Counted from the stretch's first letter, positions 36,575-45,077 are shown. The stretch is 64,000 bases of DNA from Acetobacterium woodii (GCA_016213825.1 JACQZP010000026.1:62001-126000); one strand, 5' to 3'. Made by a program: numbers and translations. Notes: generated by a model not told the origin, from the letters alone.

Positions 36575-37293
36575 ATGGCGATTTCTTCCTTCATGACCCA
36601 GAGATAGGCTTCTTCCAGTCGTTTATAAGGGCTTTTCTGAATCAGTTTTGGTACCGTGTCGGTCACCAGTACGTGTCCCCGGTTGATAATGCAGACTCGG
36701 TCACAAAGCACCTCCACCTCATCCATGTAATGCGAGGTGAGAAATAGGGTCAGTCCCTTTTCTTTCAAATCGCTTAAAACCTGCCAGACCTCCCGTCTGG
36801 CCTCGGTGTCCAGCCCGGTTGTGAGTTCATCCAGAAAGAGCACCTCAGGCTGGGGGATCAGTGCCAGCAGCACCGACAACTTTTGCTTTTCGCCTCCGGA
36901 GAGCTTGGCCACCGGCTGCTTGAGGTACTGATCCAGCTTAAACTGGGACAGTAAGTCACGGTAATCAGATGGTAAGCGGTAAAGGGCGGCGATTTCTTCA
37001 CAGACTTCACCCACTCGGATATTGCCCTGATAGCTGGAGGATTGTAGTTGCACCCCGACCCGCTCAAAAAGTTGTTTTCTTTCTTTCGTCGGATCCATAC
37101 CCAGAACCCGAACCGATCCGCTTTCAAATGACTTCAGCCCCAGGATACAGTCGATGGTGGTTGACTTCCCGGCACCGTTAGGCCCTAACAGACCAAACAC
37201 CTCGCCTTTTTTTACGGCAAGGTTTAAATTGTTCACCACCACTCGGTTGCCATATGACTTGCTTAGATTATTCACTTCAATACAATTTTTCAT
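36571..37293 (-). CDS. ABC exporter ATP-binding protein
   Basis: 240 residues from the ATG at 37293, five bases after GGAGG; a GTG twelve bases upstream would contain the RBS. Walker A GPNGAGKST, Q-loop VQLQSSS, signature LSGGEKQKL, Walker B VLFLDELTTGLD, and switch His in TSHYMDE. Belongs to the CcmA/DrrA-like group used with ABC-2 permeases. First gene of the exporter-MerR operon. Confidence 0.94.
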   Translation of the reverse strand: MKNCIEVNNLSKSYGNRVVVNNLNLAVKKGEVFGLLGPNGAGKSTTIDCILGLKSFESGSVRVLGMDPTKERKQLFERVGVQLQSSSYQGNIRVGEVCEEIAALYRLPSDYRDLLSQFKLDQYLKQPVAKLSGGEKQKLSVLLALIPQPEVLFLDELTTGLDTEARREVWQVLSDLKEKGLTLFLTSHYMDEVEVLCDRVCIINRGHVLVTDTVPKLIQKSPYKRLEEAYLWVMKEEIAI

Positions 37294-37326
37294 TTCTGCC
37301 TCCACTCTTTATTATTAACAATTTGA

Positions 37327-37357
37327 AGTATAAATGCTCCTCCACGGGGAGAGTCAA
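37327..37357 (-). promoter_or_regulatory. MerR-type promoter with 19-bp spacer
   Basis: On the minus strand TTGACT (37352-37357), then a 19-bp spacer, then TATACT (37327-37332). The spacer contains CTCTCCCC...GGAGGAG, an imperfect dyad like those bound by BmrR/Mta-class regulators that untwist an over-long spacer. Fits activation by the operon's own MerR protein. Confidence 0.85.
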
Positions 37358-37410
37358 GGGTGAAAATTATTTTTTTGCAGTGAGTAAAAATTGTTTTGGA
37401 CATTGGGGAT

Positions 37411-37435
37411 GTTTAGATTAATTTAATCAGGGTAA
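37411..37435 (+). promoter_or_regulatory. Sigma-B-like promoter upstream of csbD
   Basis: GTTTAG (37411-37416), 13-bp spacer, GGGTAA (37430-37435), close to the general stress sigma-B pattern. Whether this organism has sigma-B is not visible here. Confidence 0.45.
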
Positions 37436-37476
37436 ATATTAATCAAGATTATAAATAAAAATCTGAGGAGGAAAAA

Positions 37477-37680
37477 ATGAATAAAGACATATTAGAAGGA
37501 AAATGGGAGCAGTTAAAAGGTGAAGCTCAAAAAACCTGGGGGAAACTCACGGATGAAGATTTGGAAGTTGTTAAAGGCGATGCGAAAATTTTGGTTGGAA
37601 AACTTCAGGAAAAATACGGCATGACCAAGGAAGCTGCCGAAAAAGCGATTGAAGATTTGAAGGAAAAATTCAAGAAATAA
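37477..37680 (+). CDS. CsbD-family stress protein
   Basis: 67 residues, charged and helical, with the CsbD pattern: ILEGKWEQLKGEAQKTWG, DLEVVKGD and KYGMTKEAAEKAI. CsbD proteins are small abundant proteins induced by general stress in Bacillus and relatives; biochemical role unknown. RBS GAGGAGG is strong, consistent with high expression. Single-gene unit with promoter and terminator. Confidence 0.92.
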   Translation: MNKDILEGKWEQLKGEAQKTWGKLTDEDLEVVKGDAKILVGKLQEKYGMTKEAAEKAIEDLKEKFKK

Positions 37681-37692
37681 GTTCGTATTGAT

Positions 37693-37737
37693 GATAAAAG
37701 AGCACAAGAATCGGTTCGGTTCTTGTGCTCTTTTATC
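37693..37737 (+). terminator. Terminator after csbD
   Basis: ATAAAAGAGCACAAGAA / TTCTTGTGCTCTTTTAT, long perfect stem; could act both ways. Confidence 0.92.
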
Positions 37738-37761
37738 GTGAATGCAAAAATGATTAAGTAA

Positions 37762-37814
37762 TTGACAAATTAAGCGCAAGGGTATATATTGCTTATACTG
37801 ATTGGTCAGTATAA
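37762..37814 (+). promoter_or_regulatory. Promoter and TetR operator for the tetR-MBL operon
   Basis: TTGACA (37762-37767), 17-bp spacer, TATATT (37785-37790), followed directly by the palindrome TTATACTGA-TTGG-TCAGTATAA (37793-37814) over the expected transcription start. Typical layout for autorepression. Confidence 0.82.
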
Positions 37815-37855
37815 TTTTTGATGGTCACATGTGATCTAAGTAGGAGGTAATTGAT

Positions 37856-38470
37856 ATGGCAACAGTCTCGTTAAAAAGGGAAAGTAAAAAAGAAGTGATT
37901 CTGGAAAATGCAAAACAACTGTTTTCGGAAAAAGGTTACGATGGAACCAGTATGGATGAAATTGCTCTGCGGACGGGGGTGCCAAAATCACTCATCTATT
38001 ATCATTTTAAATGTAAAGAAGAACTATTGAATGCAATTGTCTTTAAATTTTTTGACGAGTATGACCAGCTGCTGAGAGAGGATGGGGCCGATAGCAAGGA
38101 AAGAGCAAATAGCTATTTTGATTATCTGGAGAAAAACAGTGATTTCCTGCGAATCATCCTCGTGGAATCCCTAAAAAGGGGAGACAAGAGCGTTCCTATT
38201 TTTAAGGTTCTCAAACCGCTGATGACTTATCAGGGAGAAATTGCAGGTGATTCAGATTTAGCTGACTACAAAAAGAGTCAGCCCAGATGGGTGGCTGAGT
38301 TTTTCACCAGTATTATGCCCAGCGTTCTTTTTGCCTGCTATCAGGAAGATTGGTGCAATTATTTTGGCGCTGACAAAAAGCAGGTTAAAGACGATTTTAT
38401 CGCTGCATATAATCAAACCCATGGCGAATACCATAAGCAATTATCAAAAGGAGAACAAAAAAATGACTGA
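37856..38470 (+). CDS. TetR-family regulator of the MBL operon
   Basis: 204 residues. DNA-binding part: VILENAKQLFSEKGYDGTSM, given as the typical helix 1-2, then IALRTGVPKSLIYYHFKCK. The ligand-binding C-terminal half has no recognised subfamily. The operator palindrome just upstream and the eight-base overlap with the MBL hydrolase gene suggest it represses both. RBS TAGGAGG. Confidence 0.9.
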   Translation: MATVSLKRESKKEVILENAKQLFSEKGYDGTSMDEIALRTGVPKSLIYYHFKCKEELLNAIVFKFFDEYDQLLREDGADSKERANSYFDYLEKNSDFLRIILVESLKRGDKSVPIFKVLKPLMTYQGEIAGDSDLADYKKSQPRWVAEFFTSIMPSVLFACYQEDWCNYFGADKKQVKDDFIAAYNQTHGEYHKQLSKGEQKND

Positions 38471-39092
38471 GATAATAACGATAAACTGTAACAATGCGAA
38501 TTGCTATCTAATAAGGACGGCGTCATCAATGATAATGATCGATTCATGTCACGCTGGCGATGCAGAAATGATCGAAAAACAGTTGGCAGAAAAGGGAATA
38601 ACACCTGAAGAAATCAAGCTGCTAATTTTGACCCACGGGCACATGGATCATACCGGATCAGCGGAATATTTTAAAAATAAATATCAGACGACGATTGCCA
38701 TGGATCCCATCGACTGTACGATTCTTGACATCGAAAGTAGGGGTCTGATTGGTGCCGTAATTAAATATTTATCTCGAAAAGAATTGCACAGGTCGTTAAA
38801 AATTCAACCAGATATTCATTTGGTTCATGGTCAAAGAATGGATCAATACGGTTTATCCGCACAGATTATTGCGCTGCCAGGACATACACGGGGGTCCATC
38901 GGAATTTTACTTGATGATGGTAATTTGTTAGCAGGCGATATGTTTATGAATATCATAACACCGAGTCTTGCTCACATCTATGAAAATGAAGACGTGCTAA
39001 AAAAAAGCCGTGATCGGTTAAAAACATATCCCATTACAACCGTTTATCCGGGGCACGGGAAACCGTTTCCGTTTAAAAAGGTAAATAAATAA
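38463..39092 (+). CDS. Metallo-beta-lactamase-fold hydrolase
   Basis: 209 residues of the MBL superfamily. Metal-binding residues are present: THGHMDH (HxHxDH), a later ALPGHTRGS His, the bridging Asp in LAGDMF, and a last His in YPGHGKP. Glyoxalase-II-like order; actual substrate unknown (thioester, lactone or phosphodiester are all possible). The ATG at 38463 has AAAGGAG upstream and overlaps the tetR end; an open frame further upstream is inside tetR and is rejected. Its regulation by an adjacent TetR suggests detoxification. Confidence 0.9.
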   Translation: MTEIITINCNNANCYLIRTASSMIMIDSCHAGDAEMIEKQLAEKGITPEEIKLLILTHGHMDHTGSAEYFKNKYQTTIAMDPIDCTILDIESRGLIGAVIKYLSRKELHRSLKIQPDIHLVHGQRMDQYGLSAQIIALPGHTRGSIGILLDDGNLLAGDMFMNIITPSLAHIYENEDVLKKSRDRLKTYPITTVYPGHGKPFPFKKVNK

Positions 39093-39324
39093 GGGCTTGT
39101 ACGCATAAGAGAGATCCGAAGCGTCAATAAGACTCAAGATGAGAAAAGATCAGCGCTGGTGATCCGGTTTGGATCATCTAAAAACGCATATCTTTAAAAT
39201 CTTTGGATGGTGCTGCATCGTGCTTGGCAGTATCGTTTTATTCAGTATCTGGATTTCATAGAGCATTATTAGAAAAATATGAACTTAGACGATAGTGAGT
39301 GAAATTGTAAGGCAATATGACCAA

Positions 39325-39355
39325 CAAAAAAAGCACTCCATTTAGAAGTGCTTTT
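39325..39355 (-). terminator. Terminator of the CHAP-ChW gene
   Basis: AAAAAAGCACT / AGTGCTTTT; on the minus strand the stem is followed by seven T, just after the stop codon. Confidence 0.88.
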
Positions 39356-39361
39356 CCGAGA

Positions 39362-40792
39362 TCAATTATTGCTTTCAAAGGCCCGTAAGGTGGAACCTGG
39401 TGCCGGGGAACCGACTGGAACAACGATAATTTCAATGGCTTCCAAGCGGTAGCCGAAGCCTACGGTACCGGAATTGCCACCGTTTTTAGCCCAGTCCAGC
39501 CAGCCGATGTTTTCGGCATGAACCCGGTAATAAATATCATAGCGGGAAGCATCAGCACCGGTTAATCGAACCTGGATGGCTTCTAAACGAAGTCCCTGAT
39601 TGGAAGTGCCACTGATTTCATTATCGCTTTTCCAATCCTGCCAGCCGATGTTTTGAATTTGTGTGCGATAAGCAACACCCAGATCATAGCCTTTGTTATC
39701 AACCTGGATTTGAATTGCTTCCAGTCGTTTGGACTCACCAGAGGTCCCGCTGAGTTCACCATTTGACTTCCATAGTTGCCAGCCGATATCCTGAACATGA
39801 GTATGATAAGAACAGATGATGCTTTTCTGCGCTGAGACGCTTAAAGCTGTGGCAGCCGTATTGCCAGCATTATCATAAGCGTAAATATGAACGGTGTAGC
39901 TGCCCAGTTCATTATTGTGCTGGTTGTAAGAAACCCGATAGCTGGCGGTATTACCGCTGATCGTCGCTGGATGCCAGACCAGATCGTCCTGACCATTTGC
40001 ATCAGTCCAGGTGGGGAAAAGAACCGATGAAATGCCCGAATCCGCATCAGACACTTGGCAAGACACCGTAAAACCCTCATCATTCACATCCGTTATTTGG
40101 GTATTCGAGATCGTTGGTGGGGTGGTGTCCCGGGCTGGTTCCGGATCAAAGTCGCCAAGATAGATATACCCCTGGAATCCGCCCACTGAAACAGCGTCTT
40201 CTGAACCAGCTGTAAAGGTGGTGGTATAAAAGTAGGAACCACTCCAGGATGATTCAGAAACAGTTACTTTATTTCCATCAATTTTTTCGACAACCGCAAC
40301 ATGTCCGCAGGAACTACCATTCCAACAGAGAATTGCTCCAACCTTAGGCGTGCTACCATGGGAATAAGCACCGCTATTCAGGTTATAGTCCCAAAACTCA
40401 TTGGCGTTGCCATTGCTTAAATTGGGCTTGCTGCCCAGAATTTCGTAAGCTCGACCCCAGGCATAGGCGGTACAGTTCGGCATGCCATAGCCAGCCAGAT
40501 AGAAAATATTTTTAGCGAAGTAATAATCGTTGTCCGATGTGGGGGCGGTGAGTCGTGGTGAGAAAACCGACGCCGTATTCATGGTATTATTTTGATAGGC
40601 TTCGTCGGGCCAACCGGGATCAGTTGCAACATCACCGGGAAGCATCTCCCGGGTTTCCACGAGTGGTTGGGCATCAATGGCGGTCACCACCGTTCCATTG
40701 CCGTCGTTTTCTTGTGCCAGTGCAGCAGCTGGATAAATTCCCAAGGCCAGAATCAAGACAAAACAGATTAATGTCCCTCGATAAAACTTCAT
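39362..40792 (-). CDS. Secreted CHAP-domain hydrolase with three ChW repeats
   Basis: 476 residues. Signal peptide 1-26 (ending AALAQ), CHAP amidase/endopeptidase domain about 90-210 with catalytic Cys107 (MPNCTAYAWGRA) and His164 (CGHVAVVEKI), an Ig-like or GBS-Bsp domain about 225-320 (ISNTQITDVNDEGFTVSCQV, in part), then three ChW repeats to the end. CHAP enzymes cut peptidoglycan peptides, so this is probably a cell-wall hydrolase targeted by ChW binding. Related in its ChW part to the subtilase at 24324. RBS GGGAGGATC. Monocistronic. Confidence 0.94.
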   Translation of the reverse strand: MKFYRGTLICFVLILALGIYPAAALAQENDGNGTVVTAIDAQPLVETREMLPGDVATDPGWPDEAYQNNTMNTASVFSPRLTAPTSDNDYYFAKNIFYLAGYGMPNCTAYAWGRAYEILGSKPNLSNGNANEFWDYNLNSGAYSHGSTPKVGAILCWNGSSCGHVAVVEKIDGNKVTVSESSWSGSYFYTTTFTAGSEDAVSVGGFQGYIYLGDFDPEPARDTTPPTISNTQITDVNDEGFTVSCQVSDADSGISSVLFPTWTDANGQDDLVWHPATISGNTASYRVSYNQHNNELGSYTVHIYAYDNAGNTAATALSVSAQKSIICSYHTHVQDIGWQLWKSNGELSGTSGESKRLEAIQIQVDNKGYDLGVAYRTQIQNIGWQDWKSDNEISGTSNQGLRLEAIQVRLTGADASRYDIYYRVHAENIGWLDWAKNGGNSGTVGFGYRLEAIEIIVVPVGSPAPGSTLRAFESNN

Positions 40793-41103
40793 TTCTATTG
40801 ATCCTCCCGTATCTCATTTCTGCCGTTTGCAGAAGTTAGTAATTTTTATATTTAAACTGGATGATATACGCTCAAATTCATTCAGCTTACACGTACTTGA
40901 ATAAATGTTTGAATAATTATTTCCGATACAAATCGTTACGTAAATTTTACACCTTGTCGAAGAATTTTGCAATGGTTAACTTGATTTATTTGAAGATTAT
41001 TCGTTGAACACATGAAAAACACAAAAAAAACATAAAAAATTCTGTCAAAACACATTTACTTGTATTAAAATAGTTACAGGTCAACAGGAAAAGAGCATTT
41101 GCA

Positions 41104-41131
41104 TTAAAAGTTTGTTAAATCTTTGTTAAAT
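41104..41131. promoter_or_regulatory. Candidate Pho box upstream of the PiT gene
   Basis: TTAAA occurs at 41104, 41115 and 41126, exactly 11 bp apart; the last two are in identical 10-mers TTTGTTAAAT. On the minus strand it reads TTTAACA repeats like those before pstS. A TAGAAT (41157-41162) could be the -10 for the plus-strand PiT gene. Orientation is opposite to the pstS box, so the target could also be the divergent CHAP gene. The rest of 40793-41253 is AT-rich with no ORF. Confidence 0.55.
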
Positions 41132-41253
41132 GAGTTTTATTTCGGGTGCTTATGGTGTAGAATGAGTACGGCAAAAAAACAGCAAAATTGACGTTCAAAA
41201 ACTATCTGAATATTTTTTGAATGTGTAGAGAGAAAAGGGGTATTCTTAGAAAT

Positions 41254-42303
41254 ATGACAATCACTTTATCGGATTTTGTCAGTAGCATCGTCGGTAATCC
41301 GGCGCTACTGATCATCGTCGTATTAACCCTAGGGGTAATCTTGGTTAACGGCTGGACAGATGCGCCAAATGCCATTGCCACCTGTGTATCCACCCGTTCG
41401 ATGGCACCCAGAAAAGCAATTGTTATGGCGGCTATCTTTAATTTTCTTGGCGTTTTTGTCATGACATCCATTAATGCGACGGTTGCTCAAACTGTGGCCA
41501 ATATGGTTAATTTCAGTGGCTCAGATGATGCTCTCGTCGCGCTGTGTGCGGCTCTCTTTGCGATTGTGATATGGGCGACAGCAGCTTGGTATTTCGGAAT
41601 TCCAACCAGTGAGAGTCACGCTTTAATCGCCGGGATTTCCGGTGCGGCCATCGCCCTCCAAGGGGGGATTGCCGGAATCAACGGAGATGCTTGGATTAAA
41701 GTCATCTATGGGCTTGGTACATCTACGATTCTAGGATTTGGATTGGGTTTCCTGGTGGTCAAAATTGTTATGCAGATCTGCAAAAACATGTCACGTCAAC
41801 AAACCAATAGCTTCTTTAAAAAGGGTCAGATTGGTGCGGGAGCAGCCATGGCCTTTATGCATGGTGCCCAGGACGGACAAAAGTTCATGGGGATTTTTAT
41901 GCTGGGGATTTTTCTGGCACAAGGCAATGCTGACGCCACTAATTTTGTCATTCCCGTGTGGATGATGGTACTCTGTTCATTGGTAATGGCTTTGGGGACG
42001 TCCATTGGGGGGATGAAAATTATTAAGACCGTCGGTATGGATATGGTTAAGCTGGAATCCTTCCAGGGTTTTAGTGCCGATCTTGCAGCAGCCATGTGTT
42101 TGCTGGTTTCATCTGTTTTTGGGCTACCGGTCAGTACCACCCATACCAAAACAACTGCTATTATGGGAGTTGGCGCAGCCAAACGATTTTCTTCGGTTAA
42201 CTGGTCAACAGTTGGTGAAATGATTTTAGCCTGGGTACTTACATTCCCGGGATGTGGATTGGTCGGATTTATCATGGCCTGGATTTTTATGCAAATATTC
42301 TAA
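41254..42303 (+). CDS. PiT-family inorganic phosphate permease
   Basis: 349 residues with about ten transmembrane helices. The two PiT signature repeats are visible: NGWTDAPNAIATCVSTRSM near the start and LPVSTTHTKTTAIMGVG near the end. These transporters take up metal-phosphate with protons or sodium. The ATG at 41254 begins the hydrophobic part; the RBS AAAAGGGG is rather far (13 bases), and the longer frame from 41221 lacks an RBS. It is followed 13 bases later by its PhoU-like partner. With pst at the left end, the window holds both high-affinity and PiT-type phosphate uptake. Confidence 0.94.
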   Translation: MTITLSDFVSSIVGNPALLIIVVLTLGVILVNGWTDAPNAIATCVSTRSMAPRKAIVMAAIFNFLGVFVMTSINATVAQTVANMVNFSGSDDALVALCAALFAIVIWATAAWYFGIPTSESHALIAGISGAAIALQGGIAGINGDAWIKVIYGLGTSTILGFGLGFLVVKIVMQICKNMSRQQTNSFFKKGQIGAGAAMAFMHGAQDGQKFMGIFMLGIFLAQGNADATNFVIPVWMMVLCSLVMALGTSIGGMKIIKTVGMDMVKLESFQGFSADLAAAMCLLVSSVFGLPVSTTHTKTTAIMGVGAAKRFSSVNWSTVGEMILAWVLTFPGCGLVGFIMAWIFMQIF

Positions 42304-42316
42304 AAAGGGAGACATT

Positions 42317-42949
42317 ATGTCAAAAAAAGTTAAAACAAAAGGGTATAACTATTACAAAGAATTTATCGCTGTTTCTAATTTGATCGTTAAAGCATCAGGT
42401 ATGCTTAACGAAACCCTACAGGATTACGATCTCAAAAGTTTAGAGAAGAAGCTTGTCAAACTTCATGAAGTGGAACGAACCGCAGATAATCTCAAATATG
42501 AGATGATGGAATTTATGTACAGCGATTTTCTGCCACCGATTGAACGGGAAGATATCATTAATTTAGCCTGTGCGCTGGATACAATCATCGATTTGATTGA
42601 AGATATTCTGAAATACATTGACATGTTCCAGATTGAAAAAATTACGCCGGAAATGATTAAATTCATGGAGCTGATTGAAAAAAGTGCGACCTGTATCCAG
42701 GATGCCATCAAGGAATTAAAGTCCTTTAAAAAACCAAAAGCGTTAAATGACGCTATCATTGCCATTAATCGACTGGAAAATGAAGGCGATGAACTGTATG
42801 TCAAAGCGGTTAAACAACTCTTTATTGATAAACGGGATCACATTGAAACCATTGCGCTAATCCGAATTTATGATTATTTTGAAGAAAGTTGCGATTCGTT
42901 TGAGGATGCGGCCGATATTATCTCAAGTATTATCCTGAAAAACTCCTAA
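42317..42949 (+). CDS. DUF47 / PhoU-like Pit accessory protein
   Basis: 210 residues, all helical, distantly PhoU-like. Characteristic segments: LVKLHEVERTADNLKYEMM, LACALDTIIDLIEDILKY and IRIYDYFEESCDSFEDAADI. DUF47 proteins are regularly encoded beside PiT permeases and are thought to control them. Start at 42317 follows AAAGGGAG; the longer frame overlaps the PiT gene and is rejected. Confidence 0.93.
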   Translation: MSKKVKTKGYNYYKEFIAVSNLIVKASGMLNETLQDYDLKSLEKKLVKLHEVERTADNLKYEMMEFMYSDFLPPIEREDIINLACALDTIIDLIEDILKYIDMFQIEKITPEMIKFMELIEKSATCIQDAIKELKSFKKPKALNDAIIAINRLENEGDELYVKAVKQLFIDKRDHIETIALIRIYDYFEESCDSFEDAADIISSIILKNS

Positions 42950-42979
42950 ACCAGACAGGATTCTTTAATGGATTATTAG

Positions 42980-43027
42980 AAATACACCACCGTCTTGCTG
43001 TGACAAACCGGGTTGGTGTATTTTTTT
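42980..43027 (+). terminator. Terminator of the PiT operon
   Basis: AAATACACCA / TTGGTGTATTT followed by six T. Confidence 0.9.
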
Positions 43028-43103
43028 GATTGGATTGGCGACTCCTTTTACAAGCCTGATGCGAACGGACACAAAAGTTATACAAATATTTACAGCTTAT
43101 CTA

Positions 43104-43131
43104 TTTACATATTATAATAATGTGATATAAT
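43104..43131 (+). promoter_or_regulatory. Promoter of candidate RNA unit R1
   Basis: TTTACA (43104-43109), 16-bp spacer, TATAAT (43126-43131). The same arrangement is found at the homologous position of unit R2. Confidence 0.75.
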
Positions 43132-43137
43132 AAATTT

Positions 43138-43620
43138 AAATCAAAGATAAACTCAATCCTTTTCTGAATTGAATGATTACGATCATTGAAAAGTAAACAA
43201 TCGCACAGCTCACCAATAAAAGAATAATTACTTGGCTTAAAGTAAAACGTTGGCCAATGGAAAATTGATTCATTTTAAAGGTAGTGGGAAAAATTTGAAT
43301 GAGAAAACAGATTGCTCCGAAATGAAGAGCGGAAGAAACCTCAAATAAATCAAACGGGGATAGTCAAAGATCATTGGGTATCAAGAAAAACCATTCGGTG
43401 AAAATGATGACGTAAAGATCCCAGAATGATGCAGATGAGTTAAAACGAATCCAATCTAAAGAGTAAGATGATTCCAAAAAGTTGGCGTGTTTATGAAGAG
43501 AAGTGAAAAAGAAGATTTTTGATAAAATCAAAAGAAGGAGTCCAAACAGGATGACAACAGAGATTTTAGACTGAGCCGGTTTTGCAGATAGAAATGTAAA
43601 ATCGGCTCTAGTCTTTTTTT
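43138..43620 (+). ncRNA. Candidate large noncoding RNA R1 (about 480 nt)
   Basis: A transcription unit bounded by the promoter at 43104-43131 and the terminator GACTGAGCCG...CGGCTCTAGTC-T7 (43569-43620). No ORF over about 25 codons with an RBS. It aligns along its length with R2 (45880-46391): shared TCAAAGAT at the 5' end, then GATCATT.AAAAGTAAA, CAGCT..CCA.TAAAA, and a strongly conserved ~75-base 3' block with GAAAAAGAAGATTTTTG and GGATGACAACAGAGATTTT. Within the block a seven-codon frame (43551-43574) has AAGGAG upstream. It does not look like RNase P, tmRNA, 6S or any riboswitch I know. Not part of the next gene, which has its own promoter. Confidence 0.65.
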
Positions 43621-43650
43621 GCAGCTGTGTGCAGTTATTAAAATAAAGGA

Positions 43651-43679
43651 TTGCACCTTTTGCGAACAAAAGTTATAAT
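43651..43679 (+). promoter_or_regulatory. Sigma-70 promoter of the PD-(D/E)XK-like gene
   Basis: TTGCAC (43651-43656), 17-bp spacer, TATAAT (43674-43679), downstream of the R1 terminator. Confidence 0.75.
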
Positions 43680-43788
43680 AAAAGTTAATTGTAAAATTTA
43701 GAATCCGTCGAGACAGCACTTCATAATTGTTGAAAACTCATGGACTTTCAATGCAATTATGTACACTAAAATATCGGAGGAAATTTAT

Positions 43789-45060
43789 TTGTCAAGAGGA
43801 AACATCGAAAATCTTTTAAAGGTTCCGGAAGTGGAAGCCTTTTTAAAAAATAGGGTTATTCAGAATAAAGAGTTATTTTTAAGCATCCGGGATGAAAGCA
43901 TTATCATTTATTACTGGGGGAAAAATATGATGGAGCTGGTTTATGCTGAAGACCAGAAATGCCAGGTTAGGATCAGTAAATTCTTTATTGATCGAACCGC
44001 GTTCTGCGGCCTGAAGTTTAGCCAAAAATCGGATACAATGATTTTTCCATTTAATTCGGAATTTGTTCAGGCGTTTGTGGAATCCTATCCCGAATTCAAG
44101 GAAAATGTTGAAAATGCACTGGTTGAAAGTGCCCCCATTGAAGCAAAAGCAGGGCCGCTGGGACAAAAATACCAGGGCATCATAGCTTGCAATAACAATG
44201 CCAGTGTCGATTCGGACTGGTATTGTGTGGATTTGAACTACGCACCAGATGGAACACCTTTGGGGCGAATGGATATGGTAGCCATTTCCAAAGCGAAGCA
44301 CAATGGCAAGCACCGCATGGTTCTGATTGAATGCAAGTATTCGTGGCAGGCATACAAATCGGGATATCGCAAAAATCTTTATAATAATAAGAAGAATAAG
44401 GGCTACTATATTGAAGCCAATGGTCTGAAAACCAAGGCAACCGCCAAGGGTGAGCAGCATCGTCGCCGCTTCGGCTGTAAATATGACGAAAAAAAACAAC
44501 AGATTATCGCCTATGAATTCGGTTCCGGCATCACTGGTGATTTTTACAACTATTCCCAATTCCTCTTTACGGAAGACGGCAAACTGGTTGCGGGTTTAAA
44601 AGAAGAATGTTTTGATAGTTTAAACGCCCGAAAACGGATCGGCTGTTTTGAAAGAAATGATAAAATCGGTGATGAGTTGCTTCAGCTGTTGGAGGGCTCC
44701 AGAGAAGCCTTTGTCGAAGCCTTGGGAGAGAATCCAGAGTGTGTTTTTCTGACCGTTGGTTGTGGCGATACCACCGAAAAAGCCAAACAGGCGATGACCG
44801 CCTATCTTACCCCGGGACCAACCAACACCGCCGATGTGCTGAGTATTACCCAGGACAAGTGGGTGCTGTGTTACAATAATGGCAAGGGCCGAAGTCGGGC
44901 CATTGCCCGGGATCTCAGCTTGGCAGAAGCTTTTCCGGCAGCATTTGAAGAACGGGTACGTTATTTATTTACCAGAAAAATTGCCCTGGAAAATTTAAAT
45001 ATCATTGATCAACTGGATCCTGCCAGTGCCGATGAGTTAAAAATAAAGATATTTGAATAG
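43789..45060 (+). CDS. Hypothetical protein with possible PD-(D/E)XK nuclease core
   Basis: 423 residues from a TTG at 43789, eight bases after GGAGG; an ATG at 43759 would lie upstream of that RBS. Soluble. Residues 155-185 fit a PD-(D/E)XK site: GRMDMVAIS with Asp162, then strand RMVLIECKY with Glu181 and Lys183. The C-terminal 150 residues are separate (FLTVGCGDTTEKAKQAM, KWVLCYNNGKGRSRAIARD). No helicase, methylase or phage gene adjoins it. Known family not recognised; a nuclease role is a guess from the motif. It follows RNA unit R1 by 168 bases and ends in a strong terminator. Confidence 0.7.
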   Translation: MSRGNIENLLKVPEVEAFLKNRVIQNKELFLSIRDESIIIYYWGKNMMELVYAEDQKCQVRISKFFIDRTAFCGLKFSQKSDTMIFPFNSEFVQAFVESYPEFKENVENALVESAPIEAKAGPLGQKYQGIIACNNNASVDSDWYCVDLNYAPDGTPLGRMDMVAISKAKHNGKHRMVLIECKYSWQAYKSGYRKNLYNNKKNKGYYIEANGLKTKATAKGEQHRRRFGCKYDEKKQQIIAYEFGSGITGDFYNYSQFLFTEDGKLVAGLKEECFDSLNARKRIGCFERNDKIGDELLQLLEGSREAFVEALGENPECVFLTVGCGDTTEKAKQAMTAYLTPGPTNTADVLSITQDKWVLCYNNGKGRSRAIARDLSLAEAFPAAFEERVRYLFTRKIALENLNIIDQLDPASADELKIKIFE

Positions 45061-45077
45061 AAGTGAAGATTTAGTAG

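Noticed and set aside
43364-43719. Minus-strand frames across RNA unit R1
   Set aside because: No RBS, not conserved in R2, and antisense to the promoter and terminator that define the unit.
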